A stretch of 10,541 bases of DNA from Caryophanales bacterium UBA6768 (lineage in GTDB: Bacteria > Bacillota > Bacilli > Bacillales_D > Amphibacillaceae): the NCBI GenBank assembly GCA_002453315.1, contig DKGO01000080.1, positions 1 through 10,541 on the forward strand, written 5' to 3'. The position numbers and the translations under genes are program-made. Each line of letters starts with the position of its first letter. Position 1 is the stretch's first letter. Shown here one piece after another: positions 1 through 5,549 of this stretch. The notes beneath the pieces were generated by a model. The model had not been told where the DNA came from, did not search any database, and worked only from the letters and a program-made list of their open reading frames with translations.

Positions 1-8
1 TTGCATGA

Positions 9-176
9 GAGGACAACCTGCTGGATAACACGATTAAGACAGAGCAAGACATTGAGAAGCACCTCGGATTGCCAGTGCTTGGAACGATTGCCTCAATTCA
101 ACCGGAAGAATTGCAAGCATCAAGAGCAAGAAAAGCGAGAAATATGTCTGTGAGAGGTGAGACGATTGAGCCGTAA
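9..176 (+). CDS. Chain-length determinant / BY-kinase modulator (Wzz, CapA/YveK type), 3' end only
   Basis: Only the last 55 codons are readable, ending at TAA 174-176. The peptide contains LDNTIKTEQDIEKHLGLPVL, the segment that follows the second membrane helix in Wzz/CapA/YveK-type proteins. In that family this cytoplasmic tail activates the partner BY-kinase encoded next, while the membrane part sets polymer chain length. The stop overlaps the following kinase gene by 11 bases, implying translational coupling. One oddity: in the same frame there is a TGA at 6-8, where the end of the membrane helix should be encoded. One extra base near 9-12 would join this frame to the one giving L-H-E. 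The gene may therefore be frameshifted, or the first bases may be an assembly-edge artefact. The family call is firm; whether the gene is intact is not decidable here. Confidence 0.75.
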   Translation, partial: EDNLLDNTIKTEQDIEKHLGLPVLGTIASIQPEELQASRARKARNMSVRGETIEP

Positions 177-864
177 CAGTCGAAAAGAAATGATGGAAAC
201 GAAAGAACGGAGCCTCATTACACATTCCAACTCGAAATCGCCAATCTCTGAACAGTATCGTACGCTTAGAACGAACATCCAGTTTTCTTCGTTAGACGAA
301 GAGATGCAGACGATTATGGTAACCTCTCCAGGCCCTGGAGAAGGGAAATCAACGACAATTTCAAATTTGGCGGTCGTTATGGCACAACAAGGGAAGCGTG
401 TACTTTTAATTGACACCGATTTAAGAAAGCCAACAGCCCACCATACGTTTCGTCAAACGAATACACGTGGGTTGACGAACGTGTTAACGAGACAGATGAC
501 AGTCGAGGATGCGATTCGTGAAACGGAAATTGAACACTTGTCCATTTTACCGAGTGGTCCTGTCCCTCCGAATCCTTCTGAGCTACTCGGATCCATGGCG
601 ATGGAACAATTAATCAAAAATTTAACATTAGAATTTGATACGATTCTTTTTGATTGTCCACCAATCCTTGCTGTGACAGATGCACAAATAATGGCAAATG
701 TTTGTCAGGGAGTAGTTCTCGTTGTTAAGAGTGGAGGAACTGAGATTGAGGGGGCAATCAAGGCAAAGGAAAGACTCGAGAATGTAAACGCAAAACTACT
801 TGGTGTCGTATTAAACGATAAATTGATGAAAGAAGGCTCTTATTATTACTATTATGGGAGCTAA
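166..864 (+). CDS. BY-kinase, capsular polysaccharide tyrosine autokinase (YwqD/EpsB/CpsD type)
   Basis: This is the cytoplasmic bacterial tyrosine kinase partner of the preceding co-polymerase. It autophosphorylates a C-terminal tyrosine cluster and so controls polysaccharide assembly. From a TTG start the protein has 232 residues, normal for the family. Visible motifs: SPISEQYRTLRTNI at 25-38; Walker A SPGPGEGKST at 54-63; Walker A' LLIDTDLRKP at 80-89; PPNPSELLGS at 134-143; Walker B ILFDCPP at 160-166; and five consecutive tyrosines at 226-230. I chose TTG 166 over the upstream GTG 157 because GTG 157 lies inside the ribosome binding site GAGGTGA (154-160), which is correctly spaced from TTG 166. 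The same arrangement recurs at two other genes here. The phosphatase expected to reverse its phosphorylation follows. Family assignment is very secure; the symbol is left blank because ywqD, epsB and cpsD cannot be separated. Confidence 0.95.
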   Translation: MSRNSRKEMMETKERSLITHSNSKSPISEQYRTLRTNIQFSSLDEEMQTIMVTSPGPGEGKSTTISNLAVVMAQQGKRVLLIDTDLRKPTAHHTFRQTNTRGLTNVLTRQMTVEDAIRETEIEHLSILPSGPVPPNPSELLGSMAMEQLIKNLTLEFDTILFDCPPILAVTDAQIMANVCQGVVLVVKSGGTEIEGAIKAKERLENVNAKLLGVVLNDKLMKEGSYYYYYGS

Positions 865-899
865 CTGACGGAATTTGTCAAAAATTTAGTAAATTCCTA

Positions 900-928
900 T
901 TGCTTGAACAGGTAATTTATAGTAAAAT
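900..928 (+). promoter_or_regulatory. Candidate sigma-A promoter for the phosphatase gene
   Basis: TTGCTT (900-905) and TAAAAT (923-928) are separated by 17 bases, close to the vegetative consensus TTGACA-17-TATAAT. It lies in the 112-base gap between the kinase stop and the phosphatase start, upstream of its ribosome binding site. It would allow the phosphatase and downstream genes to be transcribed independently of the kinase. Pattern match only. Confidence 0.45.
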
Positions 929-976
929 GCTAGGAGTATTGACCTAATTTCGAAAGATTGTTGAGAGGTGACACGA

Positions 977-1744
977 GTGATTGACATTCATTGTCACATT
1001 TTACCTAATATTGATGATGGGTCTAAAGATATAGGGACAAGCCTTGCGATGGCACGGGAGGCAGCGAGTGAAGGGATTACTCAGATTATCGCGACACCGC
1101 ATCATCGTAATGGTCACTATACGAATACGAAGTCAGAGATTATAAGCTACGTTCAAGTGTTAAATAACGAAATTAAGCAAGCGCAAATCCCAATTTCGAT
1201 CCTTCCAGGACAAGAAACACGGATTAACGGGGAGATGGTCGAAGACTATGAAAAAGGCGAACTTCTCACATTGAACGATACGGAACGGTACTTATTTGTT
1301 GAGTTGCCGTCGAACGACGTACCTCGATATACGAAGCAGCTTCTGTTTGACTTAAGGTTAAAAGGGATTACACCGATCATCGTTCATCCCGAACGAAACC
1401 GAGCGATTATCGAAAATCCTAATAGGCTCTATCGACTTGTGCGAGACGGTGTATTAACACAAGTAACTGCTTCAAGTATCACGGGGGGATTCGGGAAGAA
1501 AATTAAAAATTTCACGTTAGAATTGATTGAGCATTCGCTTACTCACTTTGTAGCATCTGATGCTCACAATCTATCATCTCGTACTTTTAACCTGAAAAAA
1601 GCATATGAAAAAATCGGCAAAGAATTCGACTCTTCGCTCGTCGAAGAATTGAAGCAGAACGCAGAGCTACTCGTTCAAGGCGAAGAGCTGTACGTTGCAC
1701 CGCCAGAAGAAATCCGAAAAAAGAAACGGTTCGGTTTATTTTAA
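977..1744 (+). CDS. PHP-domain protein-tyrosine phosphatase (YwqE/CpsB type)
   Basis: This metal-dependent phosphatase of the PHP superfamily is expected to dephosphorylate the BY-kinase and its substrates, balancing capsule export. From GTG 977 it has 255 residues, the usual family length. It begins MIDIHCHILPNIDDG, and the metal-site motifs are all present: HCH at 5-7, PHH at 41-43, GQE at 78-80, E109 in the FVEL strand, VHPER at 136-140 and SDAH at 194-197. A GTG at 968 would add three residues (MTR) but lies inside the ribosome binding site GAGGTGA (965-971). GTG 977 sits five bases after that site and gives the N-terminus typical of the family. The C-terminus is basic (KKKRFGLF). It is followed by a long structured non-coding region rather than by a gene. 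High confidence. Confidence 0.95.
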   Translation: MIDIHCHILPNIDDGSKDIGTSLAMAREAASEGITQIIATPHHRNGHYTNTKSEIISYVQVLNNEIKQAQIPISILPGQETRINGEMVEDYEKGELLTLNDTERYLFVELPSNDVPRYTKQLLFDLRLKGITPIIVHPERNRAIIENPNRLYRLVRDGVLTQVTASSITGGFGKKIKNFTLELIEHSLTHFVASDAHNLSSRTFNLKKAYEKIGKEFDSSLVEELKQNAELLVQGEELYVAPPEEIRKKKRFGLF

Positions 1745-1763
1745 ATATATGCTAATCAACTAG

Positions 1764-1920
1764 ATTGGGGTCGGTTTGTTATACCGCATCCTCAATACAT
1801 CTGAGCGTTACAGTCAGCATCGGTAATGTCTCCTCACCGTTAGCAATGGGGGCACTCGGTCATACCGTGGGCTTACTGTTCAAGCCTTAGACACACTCGT
1901 TGTCAATGGTATGGTGTGAG
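1764..1920 (+). promoter_or_regulatory. Structured leader RNA, candidate EAR (eps-associated RNA) antitermination element
   Basis: The 306-base gap between the phosphatase and the EpsC-like gene folds by eye into several helices. (a) ATTGGGG 1764-1770 pairs with CCTCAAT 1790-1796 and encloses CGGT 1772-1775/ACCG 1783-1786. (b) 1803-1811 pairs with 1823-1832: nine pairs, one bulge, 11-base loop. (c) CATACCGT 1861-1868 pairs with ATGGTATG 1906-1913, possibly extending by wobble pairs to C1855-G1920. It closes a tight three-way junction holding hairpins GGCTT 1870-1874/AAGCC 1882-1886 and GACA 1890-1893/TGTC 1901-1904. A further hairpin (1920-1942) and a terminator follow. EAR is a processive antitermination RNA known in Bacillales eps/capsule operons, lying before epsC in Bacillus subtilis; position and complexity match. 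The structure is seen directly; the EAR identity is inferred, since I cannot run a covariance search. Confidence 0.7.
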
Positions 1921-1942
1921 GAAGGGTTCAATGCCCTATTCC
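1920..1942 (+). other. Short hairpin between leader RNA and terminator
   Basis: GGAA 1920-1923 pairs with TTCC 1939-1942 and GGG 1924-1926 with CCC 1934-1936, leaving a seven-base loop and a two-base bulge (TA). An alternative long-range pairing exists: GGGCA 1850-1854 can pair with TGCCC 1932-1936 and enclose the three-way junction. The segment could therefore belong to the antiterminator fold. It is not followed by a continuous T run, so a terminator role is unlikely. Confidence 0.4.
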
Positions 1943-1981
1943 ATTTTCTGTTATGTAATACGTGTAAATATTGAAATCAGT

Positions 1982-2013
1982 CACACAACAGATTCGTTGT
2001 GTGTTTGCTTTTT
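1982..2013 (+). terminator. Intrinsic terminator upstream of the dehydratase gene
   Basis: CACACAAC (1982-1989) and GTTGTGTG (1996-2003) form a perfect 8-bp stem with a six-base loop. It is followed by TTTGCTTTTT (2004-2013). It lies 37 bases before the next start codon, so it would end the phosphatase transcript or act as an attenuator in the leader of the downstream genes. All genes point the same way and no good promoter is visible between it and 2051, so read-through is needed for downstream expression. Confidence 0.8.
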
Positions 2014-2050
2014 CTATTTACGGAAATAGGTAGAAAAAAGGAGGGATTGC

Positions 2051-3880
2051 ATGACCTATTACAAGCGCATTCCGCTATTAATGGCATTAGACTCAGTTAT
2101 TGTGCTTTGTTCAATTTATGCGAGTATTTATCTCTTACACCCCGATTTGGGACTGATCTTTACGACTCGGTTGCTCGTCATTTCAATAGTTTTACTAGTG
2201 AGTCACCATCTCTTTGCGCTTGCGTATCATCTCTACCATAAAGCTTGGGAGTATGCGAGTGTCGGAGAATTAATTAGCATTGCTAAAATTGTGACGTATT
2301 CGATAGTGGTCACGGCTGTTATGCAATTTGTTCTTTTTAATACGATTTACATAAGAGCATTATTATTAACGTGGATGTTGCACATATTACTTATTGGTGG
2401 GTCACGATTTTCATGGCGTGTCTATCGTGATCGCTACATGCAATCCAAAATTAAGAAACGCAAAGCACTAATCGTTGGCGCTGGAGCAGGTGGAACAACC
2501 GTCGCTCGCCAACTTTTAAATAATTATGATGTTGACTTGTTGCCCGTTGGGTTCGTTGATGATGATCGAAGAAAGCTACACTTAGAAATGTACGGAATTA
2601 AAGTAATGGGCACGATCGAAGACATCCCTCATTTAGTGAAGAGAAGGAAAATCGAAGACATTATTATCGCGATTCCATCTATGTCAAAACAAGAACTTCA
2701 TAGAATTTATGATGTGTGTACCGAAACAGCTGCTGAAGTGAAGATCATGCCCTTGCTTGAGGATATTATGACGGGTAAGGTGGAAGTAAGCGACATTCGT
2801 AAAGTCGAAGTCGACGACTTACTCGGGCGTGCCCCTGTTGAACTTGATTTGAGTAGTATTTCGGATTCAGTTACAGGTTCAACAATTCTCGTTACAGGAG
2901 CGGGCGGTTCAATTGGCGCGGAGATTTGCCGACAAATTTGTACATTTAAGCCAAGTCGGATCATTTTATTAGGACACGGAGAATACAGCATTTATAACAT
3001 TCATATGGAATTACTTGAACAATATAGTGAAACGATTGACCTTATTCCTGTCATCGCGAACGTTCAAGACATCGATAGAATGTATGAAGTGATGGAGCAG
3101 TACAAGCCGAAGGTCGTCTACCATGCGGCAGCGTACAAGCACGTACCATTAATGGAAAGTAACCCGCGCGAAGCAGTGAACAATAACATTTTCGGAACGA
3201 AAAATGTCGCCGAAGCTGCGGATTATTATGACGTCGATACGTTCGTACTCGTCTCTACAGATAAGGCCGTTAACCCACCGAACGTCATGGGCGCAACAAA
3301 ACGAATTGCCGAAATGATCATTCAGAATATGGCGAAAGAAAGCTTAACAACGTTCGTCGCTGTTCGCTTCGGGAACGTACTCGGAAGCCGTGGTAGCGTC
3401 ATTCCCCTTTTTAAGAAACAAATTGCCGAAGGCGGACCTGTCACTGTCACACATCCTGACATGACACGTTACTTCATGACAATTCCAGAGGCATCCCGTC
3501 TCGTCATTCAAGCCGGTGCACTCGCAAGCGGTGGAGAAGTCTTCGTCCTTGATATGGGCGAGCCGGTGAAAATTTCGGAATTAGCGAAAAATTTAATCAA
3601 ACTATCAGGCTACACAGTAGAAGAGATTGGGATTGAATATACAGGTATACGACCTGGGGAAAAGCTTTTTGAAGAACTGTTAAATGAAAACGAAATTCAA
3701 GAGAAACAAGTCTTTCCGAAGATCCATATTGGGAAGGCGGATCCGATGGAAAAGGCGCAATTATCCGACATCGTGACGCAATTAAAAATCATGCCGAACG
3801 ATGACGTGAAACAACTTCTCGTGCAAACAGCGAATTTCCACGAACAAGTGGAGAAGCAAGCAAAGAAACTATTAGTATGA
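2051..3880 (+). CDS. Membrane-bound nucleotide-sugar 4,6-dehydratase (EpsC/CapD/PglF-like)
   Basis: The 609-residue protein is full length for the large family whose best-known reaction is 4,6-dehydration of UDP-GlcNAc, the first step towards bacillosamine, FucNAc or QuiNAc sugars. Four hydrophobic segments lie at about 7-29, 36-60, 76-97 and 101-117, so it is membrane anchored. A first Rossmann-like domain follows with GAGAGG at 143-148. The catalytic SDR domain has GAGGSIG at 283-289, [15 protein letters not shown] at 362-376, STDK at 402-405 and NVMGATK at 411-417. The usual SDR tyrosine is replaced by M413, as is normal in this membrane-bound group, where the Thr-Asp-Lys triad acts. The start ATG has an excellent ribosome binding site, AAAGGAGGG, ending five bases before it. 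It lies directly after the structured leader and terminator, as epsC does in B. subtilis. Family certain; exact substrate inferred. Confidence 0.95.
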   Translation: MTYYKRIPLLMALDSVIVLCSIYASIYLLHPDLGLIFTTRLLVISIVLLVSHHLFALAYHLYHKAWEYASVGELISIAKIVTYSIVVTAVMQFVLFNTIYIRALLLTWMLHILLIGGSRFSWRVYRDRYMQSKIKKRKALIVGAGAGGTTVARQLLNNYDVDLLPVGFVDDDRRKLHLEMYGIKVMGTIEDIPHLVKRRKIEDIIIAIPSMSKQELHRIYDVCTETAAEVKIMPLLEDIMTGKVEVSDIRKVEVDDLLGRAPVELDLSSISDSVTGSTILVTGAGGSIGAEICRQICTFKPSRIILLGHGEYSIYNIHMELLEQYSETIDLIPVIANVQDIDRMYEVMEQYKPKVVYHAAAYKHVPLMESNPREAVNNNIFGTKNVAEAADYYDVDTFVLVSTDKAVNPPNVMGATKRIAEMIIQNMAKESLTTFVAVRFGNVLGSRGSVIPLFKKQIAEGGPVTVTHPDMTRYFMTIPEASRLVIQAGALASGGEVFVLDMGEPVKISELAKNLIKLSGYTVEEIGIEYTGIRPGEKLFEELLNENEIQEKQVFPKIHIGKADPMEKAQLSDIVTQLKIMPNDDVKQLLVQTANFHEQVEKQAKKLLV

Positions 3881-3890
3881 GGTGACCCTA

Positions 3891-4769
3891 TTGAATAAAG
3901 TGAGAAAAGCAATCATCCCAGCAGCTGGGCTAGGAACACGTTTCTTGCCTGCGACAAAAGCAATGCCGAAAGAAATGTTGCCGATCGTAGACAAGCCAAC
4001 GATTCAATACATCGTTGAAGAAGCAATCGCATCAGGGATCGAAGACATCATTATCGTAACGAGCAATACGAAGCGCGCAATCGAAGACCATTTCGATACG
4101 AACTTTGAATTAGAGGAAAGCTTAAAACGAACAGGCAAAAACGACTTACTGAAAAAAGTAAAAGAAGCAGAAGTCGAGCTTCATTACATCCGACAAAAGG
4201 AAGCGAAAGGACTTGGTCATGCCGTCTGGTGTGCCCGGAAATTCATCGGTGATGATGCCTTCGCCGTCCTTCTCGGTGACGACATTGTCCGAGCAGAAGT
4301 CCCAGGGTTGAAGCAACTTATCAATCAATATGAAGAAACGCACTGTTCCGTCGTCGGCGTCCAACAAGTAGCCGATCACGAAACGGATCGGTACGGCATC
4401 GTCGACCCATGTGAGAAAGTCGGTCGCCGCTATCAAGTAAAAGAATTCGTCGAAAAGCCAGCACGAGGAACAGCGCCGTCAAATCTAGCAATTATGGGTC
4501 GTTACATACTAACACCTGAGATCTTCACCTATTTAGATAAGCATGAAATCGGAGCAGGCGGAGAAATCCAACTGACCGATGCAATCCAAGCACTAAACAA
4601 AAAAGAAAAAGTCTACGCCTATGACTTTGAAGGAACCCGTTATGATGTGGGTGAAAAGCTAGGCTTCATTAAAACAACGATCGAATTCGCGCTCGAGCGA
4701 GAGGATTTAAAGGAAGACGTGCTTCAGTATTTGGAAGAAATATTGGCCAAAACGAAGGTAAAAGTATAA
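3891..4769 (+). CDS. galU: UTP-glucose-1-phosphate uridylyltransferase (GalU/GtaB)
   Basis: The enzyme makes UDP-glucose from UTP and glucose-1-phosphate in the cytoplasm, supplying glucosyl, galactosyl and glucuronosyl donors. From TTG 3891 it has 292 residues, the GtaB length. Motifs: the nucleotide-binding loop [18 protein letters not shown] at 11-28, VDKPTIQY at 33-40, [14 protein letters not shown] at 102-115, LGDD at 128-131, [13 protein letters not shown] at 186-198, [11 protein letters not shown] at 221-231 and [10 protein letters not shown] at 250-259. The upstream GTG 3882 is rejected because it lies inside the ribosome binding site GAGGTGA (3879-3885). TTG follows that site after five bases and gives the family N-terminus ([10 protein letters not shown]). 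The site overlaps the stop of the dehydratase gene, so the two are translationally coupled. No UDP-glucose dehydrogenase or epimerase is seen next to it. A terminator follows. Very secure. Confidence 0.96.
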   Translation: MNKVRKAIIPAAGLGTRFLPATKAMPKEMLPIVDKPTIQYIVEEAIASGIEDIIIVTSNTKRAIEDHFDTNFELEESLKRTGKNDLLKKVKEAEVELHYIRQKEAKGLGHAVWCARKFIGDDAFAVLLGDDIVRAEVPGLKQLINQYEETHCSVVGVQQVADHETDRYGIVDPCEKVGRRYQVKEFVEKPARGTAPSNLAIMGRYILTPEIFTYLDKHEIGAGGEIQLTDAIQALNKKEKVYAYDFEGTRYDVGEKLGFIKTTIEFALEREDLKEDVLQYLEEILAKTKVKV

Positions 4770-4780
4770 TTCATTAACGA

Positions 4781-4811
4781 ACTGCAGTCTAGCAAAGGGC
4801 TGCAGTTTTTA
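4781..4811 (+). terminator. Intrinsic terminator after galU
   Basis: AACTGCAG (4781-4788) and CTGCAGTT (4801-4808) form an 8-bp stem around a 12-base loop. The T run TTTTT is at 4807-4811. It sits 12 bases after the galU stop, inside a run of genes that all point the same way and belong to one pathway. It therefore either splits the locus into two transcription units or must be read through by antitermination. Confidence 0.8.
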
Positions 4812-4819
4812 AATAACAT

Positions 4820-4848
4820 TGTAGTGGAATGGGCGTTAATTTAAGATA
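4820..4848 (+). promoter_or_regulatory. Candidate sigma-A promoter for the glycan assembly genes
   Basis: TTGTAG (4820-4825) and TAAGAT (4843-4848) are spaced by 17 bases. They lie between the terminator after galU and the sugar transferase start at 4895, leaving an mRNA leader of about 40 bases. This could restart transcription after the terminator. It is a consensus match in AT-rich DNA, so confidence is limited. Confidence 0.4.
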
Positions 4849-4894
4849 AGCTTGAATTAAGTCCTATTCTACTAACTAAGGAGTGTAACTAAAT

Positions 4895-5521
4895 TTGTAT
4901 AGGAAGATAAAAAGATTACTTGATATTATTCTTTCTTTATTAGGAATAATCATCTTATCCCCTATTATTCTCATGCTCATTGTATTGATTAAAATAGACT
5001 CAAGAGGTCCTGTGCTTTTTAAACAAAAACGTGTCGGAATTAACAAATCACACTTTAACATATTAAAATTCCGAACGATGAAAATTGACACACCACAGGA
5101 CACTCCGACACATCTATTAGAAAATCCCGAGCAGTATATTACGAGAATGGGGAGATTCCTTAGAAAAACTTCATTAGACGAGCTTCCACAAATTTGGAAC
5201 ATCGTTGTCGGAGACATGAGCATTATCGGTCCAAGACCTGCACTATGGAATCAATACGATCTAATTGCCGAGAGAGATCAATACGGCGCAAATGATATAA
5301 TGCCGGGGTTAACCGGATGGGCACAAATCAATGGTAGAGATGAACTTCCTATTGGAGTGAAAGCAAAGCTAGACGGCGAATATGTGAAAAGTAAAGGATT
5401 TATCATGGATATGAAGTGTTTATTTGGAACAATCATAAGGGTTGTGAAGAGTGACGGGGTTGTGGAGGGTGGAACGAGCTCAGCAAATGAAAAGGTTACT
5501 AAAAATCAAGCAAATCAATAA
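4895..5521 (+). CDS. Undecaprenyl-phosphate sugar phosphotransferase (EpsL-like initiating enzyme)
   Basis: A small monotopic phosphoglycosyl transferase of the bacterial sugar transferase family. It moves a sugar-1-phosphate from a UDP-sugar to undecaprenyl phosphate at the inner membrane face and so starts the repeat unit. It has 208 residues, the PglC/EpsL size without the N-terminal domain of WbaP. One hydrophobic re-entrant helix lies at about 9-33. Then come GPVLFKQKRVG at 38-48, the KFRTM motif at 58-62, the catalytic Asp-Glu dyad D95-E96 in SLDELPQ, GPRPAL at 112-117 and PGLTGWAQINGRDE at 137-150. The start is TTG 4895, placed nine bases after AAGGAGTG (4878-4885). The C-terminal 15 residues are polar and unconserved. 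The likely substrate is the UDP-sugar made by the dehydratase pathway or UDP-GlcNAc; this is inference. Family is certain. Confidence 0.94.
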   Translation: MYRKIKRLLDIILSLLGIIILSPIILMLIVLIKIDSRGPVLFKQKRVGINKSHFNILKFRTMKIDTPQDTPTHLLENPEQYITRMGRFLRKTSLDELPQIWNIVVGDMSIIGPRPALWNQYDLIAERDQYGANDIMPGLTGWAQINGRDELPIGVKAKLDGEYVKSKGFIMDMKCLFGTIIRVVKSDGVVEGGTSSANEKVTKNQANQ

Positions 5522-5526
5522 AACTC

Positions 5527-5549
5527 AAAGGCAGATGGGGTGCTTTTTT
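5527..5549 (+). other. Hairpin over the ribosome binding site with T run, possible weak terminator or translation control
   Basis: AAAGGCA (5527-5533) can pair with TGCTTTT (5541-5547), with one G-T wobble, leaving GATGGGG as the loop. Six Ts end the hairpin and the TTG start of the next gene lies inside that T run. The G-rich loop is the only visible ribosome binding site for the next gene. The shape is terminator-like but the stem is weak. Confidence 0.35.

Noticed and set aside
120..416. Reverse-strand open frame over the kinase Walker A region
   Set aside because: It is a shadow of the BY-kinase gene with no start signal or motif.
875..903. Alternative promoter TTGTCA followed by TATTGC
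   Set aside because: The -10 match is poor; the nearby TTGCTT-17-TAAAAT pair is better.
1745..2050. T-box or metabolite riboswitch in the gap before the dehydratase gene
   Set aside because: I see no T-box consensus and no known riboswitch core; position and neighbours fit an eps-type antitermination RNA better.
1999..2241. 80-codon open frame on the + strand starting in the terminator stem
   Set aside because: It starts inside the terminator hairpin, has no family motif, and mostly overlaps the dehydratase gene, which has a strong ribosome binding site and clear membrane segments.
2707..2991. Reverse-strand open frame of 94 codons inside the dehydratase gene
   Set aside because: It is antisense to a conserved catalytic region, has no recognisable motif or ribosome binding site, and is explained by codon bias of the sense gene.
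4146..4436. Reverse-strand open frame of 96 codons inside galU
   Set aside because: It is antisense to conserved GalU motifs and has no independent support.
4876..5223. Reverse-strand open frame of 115 codons over the sugar transferase gene
   Set aside because: It overlaps the catalytic Asp-Glu region of a clearly real gene on the other strand and has no family signature.
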